A DNA stretch of 64,000 nt from SXOA01 sp046153945 (lineage in GTDB: Bacteria; Planctomycetota; Planctomycetia; Pirellulales; Pirellulaceae): positions 1 to 64,000 of the forward strand of contig JBJXFF010000220.1 of NCBI GenBank assembly GCA_046153945.1, in the 5' to 3' direction. How positions within the stretch are numbered: position 1 is the first letter of the stretch; each line of letters begins with the position of its first letter. The position numbers and the translations under genes were made by a program. Under the pieces are notes generated by a model, which worked only from the letters and a program-made list of their open reading frames with translations, searched no databases and was not told where the DNA came from. Below, one piece after another: positions 45,326 through 54,443 of this stretch.

Positions 45326-46456
45326 TCAACTCTTAACCGGCTCCTCTCGCTGGAAGCTCCGAAAAATCCACCCCTGCCGATAAAAGTAAACCATCATTCC
45401 CACTCCTGTGACCCCCATCAGCAGCAGGCATAGCGGATAGCCGTAATACCACTTCAGTTCCGGCATGTTCCAAGGGGAACTGCTTGTGTCAAAGTTCATC
45501 CCATAGACGCCGGCAATGAACGTGAGAGGGATGAAGAGCGTCGACATGATGGTCAGCACCCGCATCGTTTCGTTGATGCGGTTGCTGATGGACGACATGT
45601 AGAGGTCGCGGAGGTCGGCTGTCAGCTCGCGATAGGTTTCCAGCAACTCGACAATCTGCACGACATGGTCGTAGCAGTCGCGGAGGTAGACGCGAGTGGC
45701 GGCGGTGATTTGCGGCGTTGTTTCGCGCATGAGATTAGCGATCGCTTCCCGCTGCGGCCAGATGGCCCGGCGAATGAGCAGCAGGTCCGCTTTCACCTGG
45801 TGCAGCTCGTCCATCGTCTGCCGCGTCGGTCTGTCCAGCACGCTGTCTTCCAGCACGTCGAGTTTTTCGGCATAAACTTCCAGCACGGGATAGTAGGAAT
45901 CAACGACAGCGTCGATCAGGGCGTAGGCCAGATAATCGCTCCCACTCTTGCGGATGCGCCCGGCGTTATCCTTGAGCCTCTGGCGAACTCCTCCAAACGG
46001 ATCCCCCGGCGCTCCCTCCTGAAATGTCAGCACGAAGTGCGGCCCGACGAAGATGCTGAGTTGCTCGGTGCCGGCCCGCTGGTCGCAGTTGATCATGCGG
46101 AGGACGATGAACAGTATCTCGTCGTATTCTTCCACCTTGGCCCGCTGGTGCAGATTCACCACATCTTCCATCGCCAGCCGGTGGAGGCCAAACAACTCGC
46201 CGAACTGCTCAATGAGTTTGGCGTCCCCGAGTCCTTCGACGTTGATCCAGGTAACCGAATAGTCGGCCAACAATTGCGGAATCTTCCCCAGATCGGTGAG
46301 CGTTTGCTGAAGAACCTTGTCGCCGCTATAGGCGATAACGCTCACCTCCGGCTTCCGCTGAGTGGGATCAGCCGTAATTGTCCCCGGCGAAGTACCTGGT
46401 TCGGTGCGCCGCTTAATGCGAAAATCGCCCGGCTTGTGTTTACGGCGTCGGCTCAC
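45326..46456 (-). CDS. corA: CorA-type Mg2+/Co2+ transporter
   Basis: The 376-aa protein has the large cytoplasmic domain (VTWINVEGLGDAKLIEQFGE, LAMEDVVNLHQRAKVEEYD), a long helix (about 190-300) and two C-terminal membrane helices. The signature YGMNF sits at the end of the first (about 318). CorA channels are pentamers gated by internal Mg2+ and import Mg2+ or Co2+/Ni2+. The gene's start overlaps the mscS-like stop by 4 bases (ATGA), so the two are translationally coupled. The N-terminus is more basic (SRRRKHKPGDFRIKRR) than in Escherichia coli CorA, but the ORF is otherwise typical in length. Confidence 0.95.
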   Translation of the reverse strand: MSRRRKHKPGDFRIKRRTEPGTSPGTITADPTQRKPEVSVIAYSGDKVLQQTLTDLGKIPQLLADYSVTWINVEGLGDAKLIEQFGELFGLHRLAMEDVVNLHQRAKVEEYDEILFIVLRMINCDQRAGTEQLSIFVGPHFVLTFQEGAPGDPFGGVRQRLKDNAGRIRKSGSDYLAYALIDAVVDSYYPVLEVYAEKLDVLEDSVLDRPTRQTMDELHQVKADLLLIRRAIWPQREAIANLMRETTPQITAATRVYLRDCYDHVVQIVELLETYRELTADLRDLYMSSISNRINETMRVLTIMSTLFIPLTFIAGVYGMNFDTSSSPWNMPELKWYYGYPLCLLLMGVTGVGMMVYFYRQGWIFRSFQREEPVKS

Positions 46457-47859
46457 GCGGCTCCTCGCAGCTCGCGCGGGGCGATGGTTGATTCGCTCAG
46501 GCGGACTTCCACCGGCCGCATCAGGTTCAAATGCACGTCCCGCTGCGGATAGGCAATGACGATCCCCCGGTCGGCAAACAGTTCATCGATCTTGAACCGC
46601 AGATCGCTCTCCACCTTCCCCCGGTCGGCCTGGCTCATTTTCAGCCAGAAGCTTAGTTCGAACTGCATCGCGTCGGCGGCGAAGTCGGTGAACGAGACGC
46701 CGGGGCCGGGTTCTTTCAGAATATCCTCGTGCTGCTCGGCCGCTTGCTTGAGTAGGCGGGCGACATCCCGCGCCGGAGAGCCGTACGCGACGCCGACGAC
46801 CACCTTGCTGCTGATCCTGTCGTCGGACAGGGTCCAGTTGACGACATTTCCTTGCAGGAATGTGCTGTTGGGAATGATCACTTCCAGGTTGGAGCCGGTG
46901 GTGATGCGGGTGCTGCGGGCTCCAATCTCGCTCACTTTGCCGCTGTGGTTGTCGATCTGAATGACGTCCCCCACCCGGATCGGCCGCTCGATGAGCAGAA
47001 TCAAGCCACTGATGAAATTGTTCATCACGTTCTGGCTGCCAAAGCCGATGCCGATGGCGAGAGCACCGCCGAAGAACGTGAAGACCGTCATGGGGACGCC
47101 GACAAGCTGCAGCGAAAAGACCGCGAACAGCCCGAACAACATATAGAACGACATCTTCTGCAGCGGAGCGGCTGTGGCCGGCGGCAGTCCGACGCGGCGC
47201 AAAACGGTGTCACCCAGCCAGGTGCTCAGGCGGCGGGCCAGCTTGTTGCCGAGCCAGAGGAGAAACAGGCCGCCAATAATGACTTGCAGCGAGAGGTCAA
47301 AGTCTTTGGTTTTCAGAAAGGGAAATCGCCAGACGTAGAGCACCTTTTGCAGAACCTGCTGAACCTCGCCAGGAACGAGACTCGTGACTCCTTCAGGTTC
47401 CTCTCCCTCTCCGCTACCGGTGGCCCCTTCGCCTTTGGCGGCGGTGCCGTCATCGAGTTTCGTGGTTTTGGTCGGATCTGCCGAAACGCCAGGCTGTGGC
47501 GTAACGGGCGATATTTTTCGTGTCGGTCTCCAGGCAACTTTCGGCACCCCAGGTTCCGGCAACTGCTCGGCAGCGGCGGGAATCGGCTCGCCGGCAAAGG
47601 GAACCGTGTCCAAAATACGAGGAGCCGGCCGATCCGCGGGAGTCGGCTCAGGCTCTATCGCGGGGGTTGGCTCCTGGAAGGGTGCCTCGATCGGAACGAC
47701 GTTTTCCGCCGGAATTACACGCGACGGAATCGTCGACCGAAAGCTGCGACCGGGAATCTGGCCCCAGGCGGACGACGGGACCAGGCCGAGGAGAACTCCC
47801 AGCAGCCAACCTGCAATCGGAATGAGGCCAATTCGAGAAGAGTTCGTCCGTTTCATCAT
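46453..47859 (-). CDS. MscS-family mechanosensitive ion channel with signal peptide
   Basis: The start is the ATG at 47859 (AGG 5 bases upstream); the frame extends to 47964 without support. The 468-aa protein has an N-terminal signal (IAGWLLGVLLGLVPSSAWGQ), then a Pro/Glu-rich periplasmic stretch (about 40-155). Two to three membrane helices follow (about 165-265). The MscS pore helix is GGALAIGIGFGSQNVMNNFISG and the beta domain shows RPIRVGDVIQIDNHSGKVSEIG, then TTGSNLEVIIPNSTFLQ. MscS channels release solutes on hypo-osmotic shock. The long extra N-terminal domain is unlike E. coli MscS and resembles MscK/YbdG-type relatives. Coupled to corA through a 4-base ATGA overlap. Confidence 0.92.
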   Translation of the reverse strand: MMKRTNSSRIGLIPIAGWLLGVLLGLVPSSAWGQIPGRSFRSTIPSRVIPAENVVPIEAPFQEPTPAIEPEPTPADRPAPRILDTVPFAGEPIPAAAEQLPEPGVPKVAWRPTRKISPVTPQPGVSADPTKTTKLDDGTAAKGEGATGSGEGEEPEGVTSLVPGEVQQVLQKVLYVWRFPFLKTKDFDLSLQVIIGGLFLLWLGNKLARRLSTWLGDTVLRRVGLPPATAAPLQKMSFYMLFGLFAVFSLQLVGVPMTVFTFFGGALAIGIGFGSQNVMNNFISGLILLIERPIRVGDVIQIDNHSGKVSEIGARSTRITTGSNLEVIIPNSTFLQGNVVNWTLSDDRISSKVVVGVAYGSPARDVARLLKQAAEQHEDILKEPGPGVSFTDFAADAMQFELSFWLKMSQADRGKVESDLRFKIDELFADRGIVIAYPQRDVHLNLMRPVEVRLSESTIAPRELRGAA

Positions 47860-48036
47860 GACAACCTTTCGCGGCATCCTGCCGCATGCCCAATCACGGC
47901 CCGCGGAGTAGAAATAGTGTCCGCTGGCGGTGTAGAAATACAGGAGCAAGGCAAACAAGGTCAAGAGAAGTCCTTGCTAGCAAGCTTAGCCCGAGCGTCC
48001 ACGCCGGGATGAATCACCGATTTTCAGCCAAAGCCC

Positions 48037-48783
48037 ATGTCCGATTACCGCTGGAACTTCTCCGAATTCGCCGTCGCCTATGATCAGGCGGCGGAGAAAA
48101 TTCACCCCTATTACCTGGAGTTGCAGGACGCCATCCTGCAAAACCTCTCGCTTCCTGCGGACACGGAGGCTCTTCTCGTTGACATGGGTGGCGGCTCGGG
48201 ACGGCTCATCGAGCGGGCGCTGGACAAGTGGCCGAAGGCTCGCGGCCTGGTCCTCGACCAATCCGAGCCGTTCCTCGCCCTGGCTGAACGCCGGCTCGCT
48301 CGCTTCGGCAGCCGGGCGAACTGTGTGCTGAGCCGACTTCAGGACGATTGGCGGGACCTGCTTTCCACATCACCAGCCGCCATCGTCAGCATGTCCGCCA
48401 TCCATCATCTCGATCCGGCCGAAAAGCAGACCTTTTATCAGCGCTGCTTGGACATCCTCGGGCCGGGGGGCCAACTGCTTAATGGGGACGAAGTCCGTCC
48501 CGAGGAGGAGTCCCGCTATCTGCCGATTCTGCAGGAGTGGGTAGCCCTGTGGGAAGCCGGAATCGCCAGCGGCAGCATCCCCCCCGGCATTCACGCCGCT
48601 CTGCGCGGGTGGACCGACCGCAACGTCACCCGCTTCGGCCAGCCCAAACAAAGCGGGGACGACTGCCACGAAACAGCCGCCATGCAGGTTCAGTACTTGC
48701 GGACCGCCGGTTTTGCGGAGGCGAACGTGCTTTGGCACAAGAAGCTCTGGGCACTTTTATCAGCGACAAAGCAGACGGCCTAA
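48037..48783 (+). CDS. Class I SAM-dependent methyltransferase
   Basis: The 248-aa protein has FAVAYDQAAEKIHPYYLELQ at the N-terminus and SAM motif I at LLVDMGGGSGRLIERAL (about 46-62). An acidic loop follows (GLVLDQSEPFLALAERR), then IVSMSAIHHLDPAEKQTFYQ and ILGPGGQLLNGDEV. These match the Rossmann-fold UbiE/tRNA-type methyltransferases. The acceptor cannot be told from sequence. It stands alone between the divergent mscS gene and a DUF1559 gene in the same direction, 60 bases downstream. Confidence 0.9.
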   Translation: MSDYRWNFSEFAVAYDQAAEKIHPYYLELQDAILQNLSLPADTEALLVDMGGGSGRLIERALDKWPKARGLVLDQSEPFLALAERRLARFGSRANCVLSRLQDDWRDLLSTSPAAIVSMSAIHHLDPAEKQTFYQRCLDILGPGGQLLNGDEVRPEEESRYLPILQEWVALWEAGIASGSIPPGIHAALRGWTDRNVTRFGQPKQSGDDCHETAAMQVQYLRTAGFAEANVLWHKKLWALLSATKQTA

Positions 48784-48842
48784 GATTACAATGAGCGCGG
48801 TGGATCACTGCGGTCGTCAACCATCTTGAGTTGGACTCTCCT

Positions 48843-49616
48843 ATGGAAATCAACCCCTACGAAGGAACTCTCCACGGCGGCCCGCCTCAGCCGGCCGAGC
48901 CGAAACCTTCGCAGTTCCGTTCGACACTGCTCGGATGGCTCGCAGTGATCGGCATTGTTGGGCTGCTAGTTGCCCTCCTCCTTCCCGCCATGAGACGCGG
49001 AGCAGGGCCGGCTGCGCATCGAATGCAGTGTGCTAATAACCTCAAGCAAATCGGTCTTGCCTTACAAAGTTATGCCGACAAATACGGCGCTCTCCCCCCT
49101 GCTCACACGGTTGATGCGGAAGGCAAACCGCTCCATAGCTGGCGGACATTGATTTTGCCCTTTATGGAACAAGAGCCTCTGTTCCAAAAAATCGATCTCT
49201 CTAAACCCTGGGACGATCCGGCAAACGAGTTGGCATTCCACGTCGCGACCCCCGGATATGTGTGCCCTTCAGCCAACTGTCCTGATACGCATACCGTCTA
49301 TATTGCCGTTGCCGTTCCCGGCGGCTGCTTCAAACCGACGGACTCGCGGAAGCTCTCGGAGATCACCGATGGCCAGGCCTCGACGCTGATGGTTATGGAA
49401 GTGGATGTTTCGCAGGCCGTTCACTGGATGGCACCGACGGACTCCATCAACTTCGATTTGCTGAAGCCCAAGAGCGGCGCCAAGCTACAGCATCGCAACG
49501 GATATCAAGCCGTCTTCGTAGATGGCAGCGTTCACTTTTTGAGTATCGATCTCCAGCCGGAGACGCTCCGAGCGCTCATCACGATTGACGGCAAGGACGT
49601 TGTCGGCGAATACTAA
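48843..49616 (+). CDS. DUF1559 protein with H-X9-DG motif, prepilin cleavage site lost
   Basis: The 257-aa protein begins at the ATG at 48843. A hydrophobic helix (about 27-47, LLGWLAVIGIVGLLVALLLP) is followed by HRMQCANNLKQIGLALQSYA, as in planctomycete DUF1559 pseudopilin-like proteins. The C-terminus has His, nine residues, then Asp-Gly (HRNGYQAVFVDGSVHFL), which matches the H-X9-DG domain. Usual family members begin with a prepilin peptidase site (G-F-T-L-x-E); here that part is not present, so it may be simply membrane-anchored. Its TAA overlaps the convergent DUF2306 gene's stop by 4 bases. Function is not known for the family. Confidence 0.88.
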   Translation: MEINPYEGTLHGGPPQPAEPKPSQFRSTLLGWLAVIGIVGLLVALLLPAMRRGAGPAAHRMQCANNLKQIGLALQSYADKYGALPPAHTVDAEGKPLHSWRTLILPFMEQEPLFQKIDLSKPWDDPANELAFHVATPGYVCPSANCPDTHTVYIAVAVPGGCFKPTDSRKLSEITDGQASTLMVMEVDVSQAVHWMAPTDSINFDLLKPKSGAKLQHRNGYQAVFVDGSVHFLSIDLQPETLRALITIDGKDVVGEY

Positions 49617-50284
49617 CCCACCTTGGAAACGGACACGCTCGAGACGCGAAGTCGCTCCCCCACGATTAGACACGATTCAAATACGAAGACGGGAAGAAGC
49701 CAGCTAATCCAACACGAAACAGGATAGAGCCTGTCGGCATCGAACTGCAGCGTGGTCGCCAGCCCCCCAATCATCCGAATCACCACTGCCGAGCAGAGCA
49801 GGATGAAGGTCCTGAGCATCCAGCGGCGATGGACAGCAAATCTCCGCTGTACCGCCGCCCTCCATCCCAAAGTAATGCACACCGCCGTGGCAATCGCCAA
49901 GAGCGCCAGTCCCGCCCCGGCAATTACCCCGGTATCTGCGTACCGCGCCATGTAGAGTCCGCTCGGGGTCACAACCAGCAAGACGCAGGCGACTTGGACG
50001 CGTCCCAGCCTTCGATGCCAGGTCGGAGCGACTCTTCGAAACCAGTCGCTAATGAGAATCGTGCCGAGTATCAGCGAAACAGGTCCCGAGATCACATGGG
50101 CGAAGAAAGCCCAATGATAACCGCCCCAAAAATATGCTTCCCTTCCGCGCAAAAAATCCGCGTGAAAATTGGGGGGAAAGTAATGGCGATAATCGAGGAA
50201 TACCCCGAGCGCAACCTTCACGATCAAAATCGCTGCCAGTGCTGACAACACGCGCGACAACGCAGAGGGAACGAGTTTCTGCAT
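49613..50284 (-). CDS. DUF2306 family membrane protein
   Basis: The 223-aa protein has about six membrane helices. It carries the family features: HWAFFAHVISGPVSLILGTI, WHRRLGRVQVACVLLVV, HRRWMLRTFILLCSAVVIRM. The conserved His residues lie near helix ends, as in DUF2306 (YozB-like) proteins, possibly ligating heme or metal, which is not proven. It ends convergently against the DUF1559 gene with overlapping stop codons. It stands alone and its function is unknown. Confidence 0.8.
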   Translation of the reverse strand: MQKLVPSALSRVLSALAAILIVKVALGVFLDYRHYFPPNFHADFLRGREAYFWGGYHWAFFAHVISGPVSLILGTILISDWFRRVAPTWHRRLGRVQVACVLLVVTPSGLYMARYADTGVIAGAGLALLAIATAVCITLGWRAAVQRRFAVHRRWMLRTFILLCSAVVIRMIGGLATTLQFDADRLYPVSCWISWLLPVFVFESCLIVGERLRVSSVSVSKVG

Positions 50285-50351
50285 GCAACCCAGGATACCA
50301 TGCGGCTAAACTGGGTTCATTGCTTTGCGCGTCTATCACATCGACAGAGTT

Positions 50352-51755
50352 TTACCCGAACAGTTCCATCACCGGCTTGCCCGTGGTGAGGGGGCGCAAG
50401 ATGCCGCTGTTGTTTTGCGGCTCGTTGATGGGGACGTCGAGGGCGTGATAGATGGTGGCAGCCAGTTCCTCGGGGCGGATCGGATTGCTCTCGATCGTGG
50501 AGGCTGTCTTGTCGCTCTTGCCATAGACTGCTCCGCCACGGATGCCGCAGCCGGCGAGGATGGCGGAGAAGACCTGCGGCCAGTGCTGGCGGCCGGGGGG
50601 GATCTGGTCCAGGACCTTGGGGGTGCGGCCGAATTCTCCCATGCAGACGACGAGCGTGTTTTTAAGCATCCCTCGCTCCTTCAGGTCCGAGAGGAGGGCG
50701 GAAAGGGCCTGATCCAGCCGTGGCAGGCAGAAGTTCATGCCGTAGGAGCCGTCGCCGAAGGCGTTCCCCATCCCCATGTTGCCGCCGTGCATGTCCCAAC
50801 TGCTGCTGGGGGGACCGGCCGTATCGTGCGGAGCCTGCCCTGCCCAGCCGTTGACGGTGACATACCGCACGCCGGCCTCGACCATGCGGCGGGCGAGCAG
50901 CAGATTCTGTCCCAGTGGATGCATTCCATACCGCTCGCGGACCTTGACCGGCTCGCGGCTCATGTCGAAGGCCTGGCGACCTTCCGGCCGGGTCATCGCC
51001 TCGTAAGCCTTCGCCCGCAGATTGGTCCAGTCTTTGCCATTGGCCACCTTGTCGAGCTTGCCGGACTCGAGGTTGGCCAGCAGATATTTGCGGCGATCGC
51101 TGTCCTCCTTGTTGCCAAAGTCGTAAACCTCCGGGGCCGTAAAGGAGTCCATCGCCGGATGGTTATTAGCCGCACCAATAAACACCGGAGCATAAGCCGA
51201 CCCGAGGTAACCGCCGATGCCGATGTTCGGCGCGCAAAAGACGGGATCCCCGACGCACTTCATCAGCCAGGCGTTGGAAACAAGATTGCGTTTGCTCGGC
51301 TTGTGTTTGGAGACGAACGAGCCGAGATACGGCTGTTCGTCGGGCTGCCCCTGCTGGACCCGCTTGACCGATTGGCCACTGAGCAGATTGTGCATCGCGT
51401 CGAAGTGATTGTTGATGCCGCCCGGATGCGTCATCGAGTTGATGAGCGTGAAGTGGTCCGTGACCTTCGCGAGCTCGGTGTGCATCTCGTTGATCCGCAT
51501 CCCAGGCACCTTGGTGGAGATGGGCTGGTACGGACCGCGGTACGACGACGGGGCGTCGGGTTTCATGTCCCACGTGTCGATATGGCTCGGCCCGCCGCAG
51601 AGAAGCACGAAAATGCACGACTTTTCAGAAGCCACTGCGTTGCCGCTGGCGTCCTCCTTGTCCTTGCCCATCACGATTCCCGGCATGCCTAAGGCAAGTG
51701 CCCCCATGCCCGCCGTGATGAGTGCCTGCCGCCTGTTCATTTCATAGGTGTTCAT
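50352..51755 (-). CDS. Tat-exported DUF1501 protein
   Basis: The 467-aa protein starts at the ATG at 51755, with AGGA about 6 bases upstream. The Tat signal is NRRQALITAGMGALALGMPG (7-26). The DUF1501 body shows FVLLCGGPSHIDTWDMKPDA, TDHFTLINSMTHPGGINNHF, WDMHGGNMGMGNAFGDGS, VVCMGEFGRTPKV and ELAATIYHALDVPINEP. Like the copy at 28769-30196 it has no DUF1549/DUF1553 cytochrome neighbour. The two proteins share domain order but are not close copies. The plus strand has a long shadow frame here. Its partner or substrate is not evident. Confidence 0.92.
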   Translation of the reverse strand: MNTYEMNRRQALITAGMGALALGMPGIVMGKDKEDASGNAVASEKSCIFVLLCGGPSHIDTWDMKPDAPSSYRGPYQPISTKVPGMRINEMHTELAKVTDHFTLINSMTHPGGINNHFDAMHNLLSGQSVKRVQQGQPDEQPYLGSFVSKHKPSKRNLVSNAWLMKCVGDPVFCAPNIGIGGYLGSAYAPVFIGAANNHPAMDSFTAPEVYDFGNKEDSDRRKYLLANLESGKLDKVANGKDWTNLRAKAYEAMTRPEGRQAFDMSREPVKVRERYGMHPLGQNLLLARRMVEAGVRYVTVNGWAGQAPHDTAGPPSSSWDMHGGNMGMGNAFGDGSYGMNFCLPRLDQALSALLSDLKERGMLKNTLVVCMGEFGRTPKVLDQIPPGRQHWPQVFSAILAGCGIRGGAVYGKSDKTASTIESNPIRPEELAATIYHALDVPINEPQNNSGILRPLTTGKPVMELFG

Positions 51756-51908
51756 GAAGATTCCTCAGCATGTCCGCATGTTTTGACCTCCTTAGTATGT
51801 CGGCAGGCGGGCTAAAAAGCAACCTGGACTTTACTGGGGCCGCGATGGATTTGGTTGATCCCGCCTGCCAGCTTGAACGTGGAATCGACAACCTGATAGT
51901 CTGTCAGC

Positions 51909-52757
51909 ATGACTGAAGAAGCTGTCCCCGAGAAAACGCAGGCCGCTATCGGCTCCGCACCGCCCAGTGACGAAGCGCCGCCTGTGAGCGGGATGGAAAT
52001 CAACCTGGGGGATTTTACGCGGACGCAGGGGCTGCTGAAATCGCTGCGGCTCATGCTGAACAACCAAATCGTGGTTCAGGTGGAAGAGGTCGCGAGCGGG
52101 GTCGGCGAGGCGGGGAGGAAATTCAAGATGGGAGACGTGGATCAGTCCCATCAGGATGTGGCCAGGTTGTATTCGGCCTTTGGCCAGAGGGTAAACCAGT
52201 GGGAAAGTCAGGCTCGTGGTTTGATCCAGCAAATGAAAACGGAGGCTGCGAAAAATCCGAAATCCATTTCGATCGACAAAATGAACCGGATGAAATCCGA
52301 GCAGACAGCGGTTCGGACTCGCATTCGGACCACGGAGGTTCAATTCCGCCGGCTGCATCAAGGACTGGAACAGGCCTTCACGAATATCCAAAAACGGTCG
52401 GCCGGGGCGGCGTCAGAAACGGAGGGAGCGTTGCCCTCGGGATTTCTGGTCCCCTTTAAGGCCGCCATGCCCGCGGAGCGGCTGGCGATTGTGCAGGAAC
52501 ACTTTGCTACCGACACCGTCCTAAAGGTCAACGTCAGCAGAGGCGCGAATGCAGGCTACGAGATCAAATTCGACCCCCTGCCACCGCTCCACCACCTGTT
52601 TTTCTTAACCAAGACAACTCAAGTCATTCGCCTGGAACAACTCGGCAACGTAGTCCTGTTTCAAGATTTGGAATCCGGAGAGAAGACCGAGATGAAGCTG
52701 GTCGAATTTGTGAAGCAGGTGCAAAGCGGCGTCTGGCTGCTCAAACCCCGTGAGTAA
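51909..52757 (+). CDS. Uncharacterised helical protein (282 aa)
   Basis: I do not recognise a family. The product is soluble and largely helical: an acidic/Pro-rich start (1-28), a helical stretch (about 30-160, ARLYSAFGQRVNQWESQARG), and a small alpha/beta C-terminus (about 170-282, GFLVPFKAAMPAERLAIVQE, VIRLEQLGNVVLFQDLESGE). No membrane segment, Cys pair or known catalytic motif is visible. It begins at the ATG at 51909, about 150 bases from the divergent DUF1501 gene. It converges on the TPR gene. Confidence 0.65.
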   Translation: MTEEAVPEKTQAAIGSAPPSDEAPPVSGMEINLGDFTRTQGLLKSLRLMLNNQIVVQVEEVASGVGEAGRKFKMGDVDQSHQDVARLYSAFGQRVNQWESQARGLIQQMKTEAAKNPKSISIDKMNRMKSEQTAVRTRIRTTEVQFRRLHQGLEQAFTNIQKRSAGAASETEGALPSGFLVPFKAAMPAERLAIVQEHFATDTVLKVNVSRGANAGYEIKFDPLPPLHHLFFLTKTTQVIRLEQLGNVVLFQDLESGEKTEMKLVEFVKQVQSGVWLLKPRE

Positions 52758-52802
52758 AGCCGACTCGAATTGTGACACGAACTTCTCTGCGAAGTGATCT
52801 CA

Positions 52803-54287
52803 CTACCGTCCCAATTCCTTCAGCCATGCCGCTGCTTCTTTGTACTGCGGGTCGAGGTTGACGAGTTCGGTGAGGTAGCGCTTGGCGAGTTGCTGCATTT
52901 TGATGCGGCGGGCGAGGCCGCCGGCGCGGTACAGAGATTGTTTGCGGGCTTCCAGTTGCTCGGGAAACGTGGCGGATTCCGCGGCCAAACGGTAATGCTT
53001 CAGCGCCTCGGGGAATTCACGCAGATCCTCGTAGGTCCGCCCCATTTCCAGCGCTGCGAGCGGCTTTTGCTGGGGGTCGTGCAGGGCTTCGGCGAAAGTT
53101 TGCAGGGCCTCGCGGATTTTTCCCGCCTGGCGGAATCGGAGACCAAGCTGGTAGCGGATCGCCGCGTTTTTGGGCTCACGCTTAGAGCGGCTGACGAAGA
53201 CCTCCGTTTCAAACTTGTCCCGATCGCGGCAGAGAGTTTCCAAGTGGGTCTTGGCTTCTTCGTCCGCGTCCTTCGCCGCCAGTTGCTGGGCCAGCGTGAT
53301 CTTGCGGCTCATGCGGAGCATCACTACGTCTTCCCACAACTGGCGGATACGACCGTCGTCCGTCACCACCTTCCCCTTCGCCAATAGCCGTTCGGCATCG
53401 TAGTCCCGGCCGAGTTCCAAGTACAAGGGAACCAACTCGGCGTAGAAGTCGGGATTCGAAGGATAATCCCGAATGGCCGACTCGAGTTTTTGCACGGCGG
53501 TGAGTTCGAAATCGGCGGGCTGGTTTTTGTTCTTAGCGGCGGCCACGACGATGGGAATGGCCTGCTCCGTGGAAGGGGTGGAGAGATCGATCTCACCGGT
53601 GTCGCGGTCGGGAGTTTGAGGCTTTGCGGGAGAAGAAGCAGAAGGTGAAGTTGTTGGTTGCGTTTCCGGTTTGCTCCACGGCTGCGGCTTCTCTTCGATG
53701 ACTTCTACTTCCGCTTGCATTGGTGGCCGAGCCTTCTCTCCTTTCAGTCGGCTCTTTTCGATGGAGAGACTGGCGACCATGCGGGCCGCCTCAGAATCAC
53801 CTGGTGCCAGTTCAGCCACGCGCTGCCAGGTGGTGATCGCTTCATCGAACTTTTTCATCCGGGCCAGTGAGCGTCCGCAGTGCCGGTTGATATCCATGTC
53901 GCTGGGTCCGGCTTCGAAGGCCATTTGCAGGTAGCGAAGTTCGGCGTCTTCATACCCCAGTTCCTCGCAAGCCCGCAGCAGAGCCAGCAGCGTCGGCTTG
54001 TGCCAGGGATTGAACCCCAGTGACTGCGGCCCGAGACGGAGAACCTCTTTCCAGTCTTGGTGTTCGAGGGCATCCAACATGGCCGAGCGGAGCGCTTCAT
54101 CGGGCTCCGAGGGAGTGCCATTCAAACGCATCTTGCGGACGAGGTTGAGCAGCAAGCCGTCGACGAAGTCGTAGTTGGCCGGATCGGCAATTACACACTC
54201 CGTAAACAAGCGATGCGCGCGATCATAGTCAGCCTGCCTGGCAAGACTCATTCCTTCAGCGAAGCGGTCGGCAATGGCGGTGGTCAT
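52803..54287 (-). CDS. Tetratricopeptide-repeat protein
   Basis: The 494-aa cytoplasmic protein has TPR units at both ends. The first group (about 10-160) includes LARQADYDRAHRLFTECVIA and RSLARMKKFDEAITTWQRVA. The second (about 270-494) includes YPSNPDFYAELVPLYLELGR, QLGLRFRQAGKIREALQTFA and EMGRTYEDLREFPEALKHYR. A Pro/Ser/Thr-rich linker (about 195-240) separates them. TPRs mediate protein contacts; no catalytic domain is present. The start is the ATG at 54287. It is divergent from the ceramidase gene, with about 155 bases between. Confidence 0.85.
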   Translation of the reverse strand: MTTAIADRFAEGMSLARQADYDRAHRLFTECVIADPANYDFVDGLLLNLVRKMRLNGTPSEPDEALRSAMLDALEHQDWKEVLRLGPQSLGFNPWHKPTLLALLRACEELGYEDAELRYLQMAFEAGPSDMDINRHCGRSLARMKKFDEAITTWQRVAELAPGDSEAARMVASLSIEKSRLKGEKARPPMQAEVEVIEEKPQPWSKPETQPTTSPSASSPAKPQTPDRDTGEIDLSTPSTEQAIPIVVAAAKNKNQPADFELTAVQKLESAIRDYPSNPDFYAELVPLYLELGRDYDAERLLAKGKVVTDDGRIRQLWEDVVMLRMSRKITLAQQLAAKDADEEAKTHLETLCRDRDKFETEVFVSRSKREPKNAAIRYQLGLRFRQAGKIREALQTFAEALHDPQQKPLAALEMGRTYEDLREFPEALKHYRLAAESATFPEQLEARKQSLYRAGGLARRIKMQQLAKRYLTELVNLDPQYKEAAAWLKELGR

Positions 54288-54443
54288 GGATTGGGTCGTA
54301 GATGCCCGCTTGGGTGTTCCCCCGATTGTACCGTCTCTGCCCCCCGAAAATGAGAGGGCGAATTGGCCGGCCGCTAGCCACTTTGAGAATTAGGGCTGCT
54401 ATATTGCTGGCCTCTCCTTTTTACGCATATTCGACCGGAGCCA

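Noticed and set aside
46852..48012. A 386-codon plus-strand frame opposite the mscS-like gene
   Set aside because: The antisense frame has no family features, while the minus strand has clear MscS motifs and coupling to corA.
50325..51692. A 455-codon plus-strand frame opposite the second DUF1501 gene
   Set aside because: Shadow of a gene with unmistakable DUF1501 motifs.
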